DNA from: Bacteroidales bacterium
Lineage (GTDB): Bacteria > Bacteroidota > Bacteroidia > Bacteroidales > WCHB1-69
Length of the DNA: 64,000 nt
Reading direction: 5' to 3'
Assembly: GCA_024686335.1 (NCBI GenBank)
Contig: JAILCI010000044.1
Coordinates: forward strand, 1-64,000
Part shown: one piece after another, positions 8,550-16,856 of the stretch
Layout of the letters: each line of letters starts with the position of its first letter
Position numbering within the stretch: position 1 is the first letter of the stretch
Notes under the pieces: model-generated
The model's input: only the letters and a program-made list of their open reading frames with translations
The model's database searches: none
Told to the model about the DNA's origin: nothing
Program-made: the position numbers and the translations under genes

Positions 8550-10853
8550 ATGAATAAGGCAGGAAAACGAACGATCATCATCATCAGCGGAGCAATTCTG
8601 CTCGCCATTGCTGCGTTTGCCATCTTTGGTAGACATACCAAGGTGGTGGAGAGTATCAAACAGCAGACAGCCGTTTTGCTCAAAAAAGAGTACATTCCTG
8701 ACCAGCATGTGAACATAGACTCTACATTGGCTCTTAAAAAACTTGATTCAGTCTATAATAGTTTCCGAAAACACTTCAGGATGCATTATCAGACTATCGG
8801 GACTGCAACTTTTCCTGACAGCAGTCGCATTATCTTGATTGCCGAGCCAGCACCATTCCTCGAGCCTGACAGCATCGAGTCCATTTGTCACCAGTTCACC
8901 CACCAAACATCTCAGAAACACTTTAAAATAGGCTATGATGGTCGAATTACTGACATGGTTATTGTATTGGGCAATGCCACGACCGAGAATCTCGACAATC
9001 TGGTTACCAAGATTTCAAAAGAACAATATCTATCTGATTATAAACCTAATAGCATTGATTTGTTGAGTGATAAAAAGCGTCAGTATTTCACTAGAGACAA
9101 TCTTGATTATCAAATAACATTAGGAGAATTTGACGAATGGTTTTTCAATGCTGGAGAGGCTTTTATTGATGAAAAAGACACCACTAAGGATCTGACAGTC
9201 AGCGATATGTTTCAGCAGAAGCGTCGTGGGGTATTCTTCAGTCGCGCTCCGGGACTGGTAGCTTGGAGCATCCGCCGCGACAGCGATCTTTCAAAACAAG
9301 TTGGTGACATTCGTCGATTCGCACTCGATGCAGACCTTGTTCTAGGTGCTTTGCGCGACTCCACTACCCTAGTCGTCATCGGACGTGAGCGAGAAGTGCC
9401 TTTGGAGACCATGCCGCCATTGCGCGTTGAGACTGTCCTGCTTGTGGCATCTATTAGCAGCAAAGAATTGTCACAAAGTCTTGATATTAACGACTGTATG
9501 GCTGGCAAGATGGGAAATGGCCGCGACTGGTGTCCCACCTATTTAAGTCGTGAACTGGAAAATACTGAGTTAGGGCATCTGCTCACTATCACGGATGTTT
9601 TACTTAAAGACTGGTCGGAGAGCGGCACCATTGAGGAAGCCAGCTACCACTACCCTTCTCCTGGATATTTTCCATTTGACCAGCCGCTGTTTAAGAAATT
9701 AGGACTTAGCGAGTTGGTTTACAACTGGAATACAGCAAACACGATGTACGCTATTGATTTACCGGATTATACCATCTACACGCTTAACCGCACGGGCGCA
9801 TTGCCCGTCTCCTATTTCCACTCTCAGGCAAGGGCTACTAGCGTAGGTTCACAATATGAACGGCAAGCAGGCAACTATTTTGCACGTACTGGCAATACAG
9901 ATCTTGCCAGAGTAGTCCAATACACAGCTCTTTATCAGTTGTTTATGGATAATGGAATCCATTATAAAGGAAAACTTCTCCATTCTGTTTTCCCATCGGG
10001 AAAGCCTTATCTGCTGGCAAAACCATGTCGAAACTTAATGGATATTCTCAAAAATCTTACCGACAATCAGATTGAGCAACTCTCTGACACGCTTGCAAGA
10101 ATTCATTTTGATGCATACGTGGAGAAACAGGTAAGCAAACAGTTGAGAAAGAATGAAAGCGAATACAACTTCACCTATACGGAAGAGCACGAGAAAGCGA
10201 TTTTTCAGGATGTCAATCAGCAGGAAAAAGCATCTATGGCCAATGGATTCCGTGAGGTCCGTTCGCTTTTGAAAAACCTTTCCGAAGATGAATACACCAA
10301 GTTAGTGCGTTATCTCTCCTACCCTCGGGGCACTACCGTGAATAGTCAGGAAACCTATAATCGAATGCTTAAAGCTCAAAAAATCAATAATTTCCTACGT
10401 CACATGGGCAAGAACAATCTCCCATTGTTAGGAATGGATTTAGCAAAGGTTAAGGATTATTTTGTAGGAAGTCTCAGTAAAAGTGGCGGACGATATCTTA
10501 AAACCCCGTCTGTCATTGTCACCTATAACGATTTGAACACCACAGGAGGACATAATATCTCCTCAAAGATCAGTCGTGTGGGAAGTACCACAAACTACAA
10601 AAGGTCGGGAGGCAACGCACCCGTGGCACAGGCAAGCACACCACCGACATCACAAAAACCAAATACACCGAAAACTTCTGCTCCCTCTTCTGGCAGCAGA
10701 CCTACCACAACGGGCAAATCGTCCGGCAGTTCACACACAACATCGTCGAGCAAAAGCAGCACATCATCAGTGTCAAGACCCTCAAGTGGTGGTTTAGTTA
10801 GACCTCGTAGCAGTGTGATTTCCAGCAGTTCACGCACTACTAGAGGATTTTAA
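8550..10853 (+). CDS. Large membrane-anchored protein of unknown function with Ser/Thr/Pro-rich C-terminal tail
   Basis: N-terminal TM (RTIIIISGAILLAIAAFAIFG) and a 100-residue S/T-rich tail. Start chosen at the Met downstream of the TAGGTTTG box (8522-8529), not at the longest ORF start. Confidence 0.7.
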   Translation: MNKAGKRTIIIISGAILLAIAAFAIFGRHTKVVESIKQQTAVLLKKEYIPDQHVNIDSTLALKKLDSVYNSFRKHFRMHYQTIGTATFPDSSRIILIAEPAPFLEPDSIESICHQFTHQTSQKHFKIGYDGRITDMVIVLGNATTENLDNLVTKISKEQYLSDYKPNSIDLLSDKKRQYFTRDNLDYQITLGEFDEWFFNAGEAFIDEKDTTKDLTVSDMFQQKRRGVFFSRAPGLVAWSIRRDSDLSKQVGDIRRFALDADLVLGALRDSTTLVVIGREREVPLETMPPLRVETVLLVASISSKELSQSLDINDCMAGKMGNGRDWCPTYLSRELENTELGHLLTITDVLLKDWSESGTIEEASYHYPSPGYFPFDQPLFKKLGLSELVYNWNTANTMYAIDLPDYTIYTLNRTGALPVSYFHSQARATSVGSQYERQAGNYFARTGNTDLARVVQYTALYQLFMDNGIHYKGKLLHSVFPSGKPYLLAKPCRNLMDILKNLTDNQIEQLSDTLARIHFDAYVEKQVSKQLRKNESEYNFTYTEEHEKAIFQDVNQQEKASMANGFREVRSLLKNLSEDEYTKLVRYLSYPRGTTVNSQETYNRMLKAQKINNFLRHMGKNNLPLLGMDLAKVKDYFVGSLSKSGGRYLKTPSVIVTYNDLNTTGGHNISSKISRVGSTTNYKRSGGNAPVAQASTPPTSQKPNTPKTSAPSSGSRPTTTGKSSGSSHTTSSSKSSTSSVSRPSSGGLVRPRSSVISSSSRTTRGF

Positions 10854-10893
10854 GGACCGCTTATGAAATCCCATTTCATAGTTTAATCATTTT

Positions 10894-11318
10894 AGAACTA
10901 CATACCTGACGGCACATTCCGTGCCCAAGTATGTTGCTAATAGACTTTATTTTAGTAAGGCAAGGGCTTCATGGCACATAACTTCCATAATTATTATTCT
11001 TCAACTTTTCTCTTGATAGAAAAGTTGCCAAAAGATCAAGCCGACATGAATGCCTGCCCGCTCTGTCCGCCCTCTGACATCGGCGGCAAACGGGAACAAA
11101 AATGCAGCAAATAGCAAAAGGGAAAATACAAGGAAGGCATGCATTTTTGTAAACGCAAGCGCCTTTGCACGCCGCTGTTGGAGGCCGGCCATTCACACCG
11201 CGTCCGCACCGCATGTCGGCCTGCCCGCCCGCGTGCTCTATGGTCAGGTGACTCGGTAAATCATATTGGGGTTGAAATGCATTTATTTTTTACTTTGCCA
11301 TCATGAATATAACTTCTA
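10894..11318 (+). repeat. Interspersed TIR-bounded element, copy A
   Basis: Degenerate terminal inverted repeats (agaactacatacctgacggcac / ttgccatcatgaatataacttc) and the conserved core CAACTTTTCTCTTGATAGAAAAGTTGCCAAAAGATCAAGCCGAC at 11002-11044. Confidence 0.75.
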
Positions 11319-11347
11319 TAGTTTAATAATTTAATATTTTCATATCT

Positions 11348-11812
11348 TCATAAATCACATCCCTCATTATCCTTTTGCGAGAGATTGGCAATAATCTCAT
11401 CCAGAGGCGGGACTATTTTCATGAAAAGTTCTGGAGTAAGACCATTATTATGGAGCATTTGGGTCATGCAGCCAGGCACGTTAGCAGCCCGGGCTTCCAT
11501 TTCCCTACCCTGCTTGGTCAGACGAACATGTGTCTTGCGAGCATCAAGTTTGTCTTTGACACGTCTCACGATACCAGCTTCCTCCATACGTTTGATGAGC
11601 GGGGTCACCGTATTTGTTTCCAGTAAAAGTCGCTTTGCAATATCGTTAACTGGCTGACCGTCCTGCTCCCACAAAATCATCAACACGAGATATTGGGTAT
11701 ATGTTATACCCATCTCGGAAAGCCAAGGTTGATAGCCTTGAACAATCAGGCGTGCCACTGTATAAAAACGGAAGCACACCTGGTTTTCAAGTTTAAGTTG
11801 TTCGTAAGGCAT
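11348..11812 (-). CDS. MarR family regulator (OhrR-like)
   Basis: LKLENQVCFRFYTVARLI (conserved N-terminal Cys context) and winged-helix DARKTHVRLTKQGREM. Confidence 0.82.
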   Translation of the reverse strand: MPYEQLKLENQVCFRFYTVARLIVQGYQPWLSEMGITYTQYLVLMILWEQDGQPVNDIAKRLLLETNTVTPLIKRMEEAGIVRRVKDKLDARKTHVRLTKQGREMEARAANVPGCMTQMLHNNGLTPELFMKIVPPLDEIIANLSQKDNEGCDL

Positions 11813-11816
11813 TGTT

Positions 11817-12272
11817 TTAGAGTTGCTTAACAAGCCAATTCTGAACACCAATCATTTCGATGAGATCCAGTTGCTCCTGGCTCCAATAGAGATCCTCTTC
11901 TTCATCTGCGAGATAACCTTTCATAATGTCATAGGTTGTGGGATCATCTTTCAGTGTCTCCATGCATTTGTACAGCAATTCAACACCTTGCTCTTGAATT
12001 GCGAGGTCAGCTTTTAAATAATCGACTGGATTGTTGATCAACTCACGAGACTTATTAGCTTCAAATTTCACTTCACCGCCAAGGTCGAGAATACGATCGT
12101 AGAATTTCTCCACCCAACCCATCTCTTCTGTGAAATGGCCTATATATTTCTCACCCAATTTGGTGAAACCTTGAGATTTGAAAATCTGTCCTTGCAATTT
12201 GTGCACGAGAGCACCTTCTGTGAGACCAGTAGCAAAAAGTTGTAATGCCTGAATTGAATTTTCTTTTTTCAT
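11817..12272 (-). CDS. Ferritin-like/bacterioferritin-like protein
   Basis: Four-helix protein with Glu-rich positions (KYIGHFTEEMGWVEKFYDRI...GYLADEEEDLYWSQEQLDLI). Confidence 0.7.
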   Translation of the reverse strand: MKKENSIQALQLFATGLTEGALVHKLQGQIFKSQGFTKLGEKYIGHFTEEMGWVEKFYDRILDLGGEVKFEANKSRELINNPVDYLKADLAIQEQGVELLYKCMETLKDDPTTYDIMKGYLADEEEDLYWSQEQLDLIEMIGVQNWLVKQL

Positions 12273-12311
12273 CGTCGTAAATTTTAAGTTGTTTATATTA
12301 ATTTTGAATAT

Positions 12312-12791
12312 TTATCCTAACATCTTTTCAATGTCTTTCTCCAGTTTCTTTGGTTTTGTGATAGGAGCATAACGCTTGATTCGCTGTCCATCCTTGGAAA
12401 TGAGAAACTTCGTGAAATTCCATTTGATATTATTGCCAAAAGTACCTTTAGCCTGTTTTTTCAGATATTTATAAATCGGATGAGCATTTTCACCGTTCAC
12501 ATCGATTTTCTTCATTATTTGGAAGGTGACTCCGTAATTCAATTTGCAAAATCCTTCAATCTCGCTGTCGGTTCCGGGATCCTGATGGGCAAATTGGTTA
12601 CATGGAAATCCTATAATCACCAAACCGCGATCTCTATACTTTTGATTCAACTTTTCCAGACCATCAAATTGAGGAGTAAAGCCACACTTGCTGGCCGTAT
12701 TCACTATCAATAATACTTCACCTTCAAATTCAGCGAAATTCAGTTCTTTACCCTGACTTGTTGTCGCTTTGAAATCATAGATTCTTTCCAT
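12312..12791 (-). CDS. Glutathione peroxidase (Cys type)
   Basis: NTASKCGFTPQFDGLEKL, GFPCNQFAHQDPG and IKWNFTKFLISKDG motifs. Confidence 0.93.
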   Translation of the reverse strand: MERIYDFKATTSQGKELNFAEFEGEVLLIVNTASKCGFTPQFDGLEKLNQKYRDRGLVIIGFPCNQFAHQDPGTDSEIEGFCKLNYGVTFQIMKKIDVNGENAHPIYKYLKKQAKGTFGNNIKWNFTKFLISKDGQRIKRYAPITKPKKLEKDIEKMLG

Positions 12792-13083
12792 TTTATTATT
12801 CTCTTTTCTTCGTTTTTTATCGTTTCAAATTGATGTTGCAAAAATACAAAAAAACTAAATATATCGCATACGATATAATTTTTTCTTGAAATTAGTTTAA
12901 ATACTTGATTTATAGATTATTAAAAGGATGTAATAAATGATATGTTGGAACAATAAATTGAAAAGTGTCAAAAAAGAAGAAGAAAAAATGGAGAAAAAGC
13001 AAATGAAAATGAAAAATTTGGAGAAAAGAAAATTGGCAAACTTATTGCAATTAATTTATAGTCGAAAAGATAAAAGAATTTTA

Positions 13084-13092
13084 TATCTTTGC
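13084..13092 (+). promoter_or_regulatory. Bacteroidales -7 box TATCTTTGC upstream of the PPIase operon
   Basis: TAnnTTTG consensus about 70 bp upstream of ATG 13160. Confidence 0.55.
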
Positions 13093-13159
13093 TCTCTCAT
13101 GGAAAATTTGTGAGAATAAAAATATACTATTGATTTATAATTAAATACAAAAAGATACA

Positions 13160-14902
13160 ATGAAAAGATTTGCAGTTTTATTTGCCTTATGTTTGGGATG
13201 TCTGCTGGGTTATGCCCAGGATGACAGCAGAGTATTGATGACGGTTGGTAATGAGACCATCACAGTGGGTGATTTTGTAAAGGCCTACCAGAAGAACAAC
13301 CTCTTGAGTGAAGCCACAATGGACGATTTGCGAGAGTATCGTGAACTCTTCATCAATTATCGTCTGAAAGTTCAGGAAGCCGAGGCAATGAAGTTGGACA
13401 CTTCTGCCAGTTTCATTGCAGAGTTAGGCTCTTACGAGTCACAGTCTGCCCAACCCTACTTGGTAGACAGCCATGTGAGTGAAGAACTTGTTGAGGAGGC
13501 CTACGAGCGTTCTAAAAGTCAGGTACGTGCATCTCATATTCTCATCCGTTGCAATCCGGCTGCTTCTCCGAAAGACACACTCGCAGCATACCAGAAGATT
13601 ATGGGCATCCGTGATCTGATTGTCAATGGTCTTGACTTCAACGAGGCTGCCGCCCTCTATTCCGAAGACGAGTCCGCTCGTGAATATAACAATCCGCAGA
13701 ACAATACCCATCATTACGGCAACAAGGGTGAACTTGGATACTTTTCCATCTTTGAGATGATCTATCCTTTTGAAACTGCTGCTTTCAACACGCCAGTAGG
13801 CAGTGTTTCCATGCCTTTCCGCACACAATTCGGATATCATCTTGTATATGTTCAAGATAAGATTCCTGCAATTGGCAGAATTTGGGTTTCTCAAATCTTC
13901 GTTGCTGATTCTACTGCTTTGAGCGGTAAGGTTAGACCTGACATCATGGACCGTTTGAATGACATTCAGGCAGCCTACAACCAAGGAGTTCCTTTTGATA
14001 CCATTGCAAAACTATACTCTGACGACCAAGCCACAAAGAACAACGGCGGCCACATGGAGCCTTTTGGACCGAGCCGCAGACCTGGCAACTATGTCTCTGC
14101 AGCCATCAACGCCCGTAAAGGTGCGATGACTGCTGCCGTGCCGACAACCATCGGTTGGCATTTTCTGCGCTGCGATTCCATCTCCAGAGCGACCGTCAAC
14201 GAGGAGAGCCGTTATATGTTGAAACAGAGACTTACCCGCGATGCCCGTGCTCTTAAGAGCAAAGAAGCGCTAGTAGAGCGCTTGAAGAAAGAGTATAACT
14301 ATGAGGAGAGCGGTAAGGCTAAGGCTTTCAAGTTCTTAGGCAAACATGTTGATGCCAACTATTTCCAGTCCAGTGACAACGACATTGTCTCCATTAAAGG
14401 TATCGACAAACTAAAACCAATCTGCACTTTTGCCGATGAGAACTTGACTGTTCAAGAGTTTGCCAAGTATATCTCCCGCTACCAAGGTGTCAAACTTAAT
14501 GGAACAGTGACAGATTTTATGGAGCAGATTTATCCTAATTTCGTTAGTGAGAATATCTTGCAATATGAAAGAAAGCATTTGAAAGAGAAATATCCTGAAT
14601 TTAGAGACCTTGTCAATGAGTTCCATGACGGTATTCTGCTCTATGAGATCAACACCCAAAAAGTTTGGGGTGCAGCTATTCAGGACAGCGTAGGTCTGGA
14701 GAAGTTCTATGAGCGTATCAAAACCAGCTTCCCAAATGATGATCCCGATGCTGTGACTCCATATAAACCTATGAGTGAAGTTCGTGCTCTTGTCATCACT
14801 CGCTATCAAGATTATCTTGAGCAAGAGTGGGTTAAAGAGTTGCGCGCAAAATATGCTGTCAAGGTTGACGAGAACGTCTTCTCCTCCATACTCAAGCGCT
14901 AG
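13160..14902 (+). CDS. Peptidylprolyl isomerase, SurA/parvulin type
   Basis: Signal peptide; two parvulin-like segments (VRASHILIRCNPAASPKDT..., GRIWVSQIFV...GGHMEPFGPSRRPG). Confidence 0.85.
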   Translation: MKRFAVLFALCLGCLLGYAQDDSRVLMTVGNETITVGDFVKAYQKNNLLSEATMDDLREYRELFINYRLKVQEAEAMKLDTSASFIAELGSYESQSAQPYLVDSHVSEELVEEAYERSKSQVRASHILIRCNPAASPKDTLAAYQKIMGIRDLIVNGLDFNEAAALYSEDESAREYNNPQNNTHHYGNKGELGYFSIFEMIYPFETAAFNTPVGSVSMPFRTQFGYHLVYVQDKIPAIGRIWVSQIFVADSTALSGKVRPDIMDRLNDIQAAYNQGVPFDTIAKLYSDDQATKNNGGHMEPFGPSRRPGNYVSAAINARKGAMTAAVPTTIGWHFLRCDSISRATVNEESRYMLKQRLTRDARALKSKEALVERLKKEYNYEESGKAKAFKFLGKHVDANYFQSSDNDIVSIKGIDKLKPICTFADENLTVQEFAKYISRYQGVKLNGTVTDFMEQIYPNFVSENILQYERKHLKEKYPEFRDLVNEFHDGILLYEINTQKVWGAAIQDSVGLEKFYERIKTSFPNDDPDAVTPYKPMSEVRALVITRYQDYLEQEWVKELRAKYAVKVDENVFSSILKR

Positions 14903-14905
14903 TTT

Positions 14906-15739
14906 ATGAGAAAGATTCTCCCCATCGTCATTGCAGCTTTGGTACTGTTTACCGCTTGTCAGAAGAAAAAAGACAAGCTGGCTGCAGAAGTATATTACCA
15001 TAAATTATACGAGTCTGAAATACGGAACAACATGCCCTCAGGGCTCTCAAAGGAGGACAGTATGACGATGGTGCATGAGTACATCAACCAGTGGGTGCGA
15101 GAACAGTTACTGCTTCATGAAGCTGACAGATTGCTCTCCGCCCGTGAGAAGAACTTTGACAAGAAGATTGACGAATATCGGAATTCACTATTAATCAATG
15201 CATTATACGACAAATTGGCTGAAGAAATGACCGTTGATGAGGCTGCTCTGAAAAAGGAGATGGCAGATTTCAACAAACGTTACGACAATAGTTATGCTGT
15301 TAAAAGGCCTATCATGCAGTTAAACTATGTAAAATTGCCCAAAGGTTCCCCAATCCTTCCGGAAGTTCGTGCAATCCTTTTCGACCCATCGCGTCGTACT
15401 AGTGAAAAAGATACTCTCGTGGCCCTGCTAGGTGACTCTATTGAATATATGCTGGACGATGACCAGTGGCTTTATGTTGAGGATATTCAGCGAGAGGTTT
15501 CTGTGGATATTGAGCCCGAGATGGTCAAGACTCATCCGACAATTGAGAAAGAGATTGGCAATGATCATTACCTTCTTGTAATATTGAAATACAAGAGCCA
15601 ACGGTCTGTCAGCGAAACTGAAGAAGAGCAGGCCGCAGTACGTATGATGCTAGTCAATCAGCGTCGTCAACAATATCTAGACGAATACGTCAACAAACTT
15701 TACGATGAAGCCCTGAAGAAGGGTGTCATCATCCAATAA
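14906..15739 (+). CDS. SurA-N-like periplasmic lipoprotein
   Basis: Lipoprotein signal VLFTACQKK; SurA-N-like helical region; 3 bp downstream of the PPIase. Confidence 0.65.
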   Translation: MRKILPIVIAALVLFTACQKKKDKLAAEVYYHKLYESEIRNNMPSGLSKEDSMTMVHEYINQWVREQLLLHEADRLLSAREKNFDKKIDEYRNSLLINALYDKLAEEMTVDEAALKKEMADFNKRYDNSYAVKRPIMQLNYVKLPKGSPILPEVRAILFDPSRRTSEKDTLVALLGDSIEYMLDDDQWLYVEDIQREVSVDIEPEMVKTHPTIEKEIGNDHYLLVILKYKSQRSVSETEEEQAAVRMMLVNQRRQQYLDEYVNKLYDEALKKGVIIQ

Positions 15740-16750
15740 TTACGATTTTCTCAGTACGAGATATACAAAATAGGGAGCACCGGCCAGTGCAGTAATACTG
15801 CCCACGGGCAATTCGGCCGGAGCTGCTATTGTACGCGCTAAGGTGTCTGCAATCAACAGGAAAAAAGCGCCTAGGAGCAACGAGTATGCGAAGAGGCGGC
15901 GGTTGTTGCTTCCGAACATCAAACGAGCGATATGAGGCACGATAAGACCGATAAAACCAATCACACCACAGAAGGAGACAATCACAGAGACGAGCACTGA
16001 GGATGCCACAAGGGTGACGATAATTGTGCGGCGAGTGTTAACTCCCAAAGTCTGTGCCGACTCACCACCCATCTGTAATATGTTCAAATCCTTAGCATAG
16101 TAGAAGAGAATGCCGACTGTTAAGAGCATCACGGGGAAAAGAATGCCGATTTCAGGCCAAGAGATGGATGACAGACTGCCCATTGTCCAGAAATAGATCT
16201 TCTGCATCTCCTGTTGGTTAACCACAATGAGTAGAGTGATGACAGCGGACATGAAAAAGTTGAGCGCAATGCCAGTCAGAAGAAGGGTTTGGGTCGCATG
16301 GCCGCCTTTAATCTTAGCTACACCAATGATGAAAAGCAGTGTTGCCAATGCCGTGACTAAAGCCAGAGCCGTAATACCGAAGAGGAAGGTGTCCCATCCG
16401 ATGATGATGGCAACGGCAGCGCCCAATGAAGCTCCAGACGAGATACCCAAAATGTAGGGATCACAAATCGGATTACGGAAGATGCTCTGGAACACACCGC
16501 CGCAGATAGCCAAAGAGGCGCCTGCCAACAGACTCATCACGATTCGAGGGATACGTAGTTGCCACAAAGTGAGCGAGTAGAAGTCGGGCATCGCAATATC
16601 AGAAAAGAGTCCGAACTTTTGTAGAATACAGACCATTACGCTTTTGGCAGGGATGTGCACCACCCCGATAAAAGCAGCTCCTATCGCCGCCAAGGCAAGC
16701 AAGACGGTAATAAAAGGCAACCAGAAACGATGTTTTGTCTTTTCTTTCAT
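15740..16750 (-). CDS. FecCD-family iron/siderophore ABC transporter permease
   Basis: LRIPRIVMSLLAGASLAICGGVFQSIFRNPICDPYILGISSGASLGAA and GFIGLIVPHIARLMFG motifs. Confidence 0.92.
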   Translation of the reverse strand: MKEKTKHRFWLPFITVLLALAAIGAAFIGVVHIPAKSVMVCILQKFGLFSDIAMPDFYSLTLWQLRIPRIVMSLLAGASLAICGGVFQSIFRNPICDPYILGISSGASLGAAVAIIIGWDTFLFGITALALVTALATLLFIIGVAKIKGGHATQTLLLTGIALNFFMSAVITLLIVVNQQEMQKIYFWTMGSLSSISWPEIGILFPVMLLTVGILFYYAKDLNILQMGGESAQTLGVNTRRTIIVTLVASSVLVSVIVSFCGVIGFIGLIVPHIARLMFGSNNRRLFAYSLLLGAFFLLIADTLARTIAAPAELPVGSITALAGAPYFVYLVLRKS

Positions 16751-16856
16751 TTGAGCAGGCAAAAATAAAAAAAACAATGATTCTTATATATAAATGAAGA
16801 AGGTAGATTCTCCAAAAAAACGTATTTTTGCAGCCTGAATAAAACATCCGTGTCTT

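Noticed and set aside
11050-11259. 69-aa ORF within element A (and the antisense 81-aa ORF at 10969-11214)
   Set aside because: Not preserved in copies B and C; the element looks non-coding.
10879-11333. Target-site duplication ATAGTTTAATCATTT / ATAGTTTAATAATTT around element A
   Set aside because: Near-match (14/15), but the same AT motif is common in other gaps (for example 56680-56703), and copies B and C show no comparable clear duplication. Kept only as a hint, not claimed as a TSD.
15740-16750. Complete siderophore ABC transporter locus
   Set aside because: Only the FecCD permease is present; no ATPase or binding protein is adjacent in the window, so no system is claimed.
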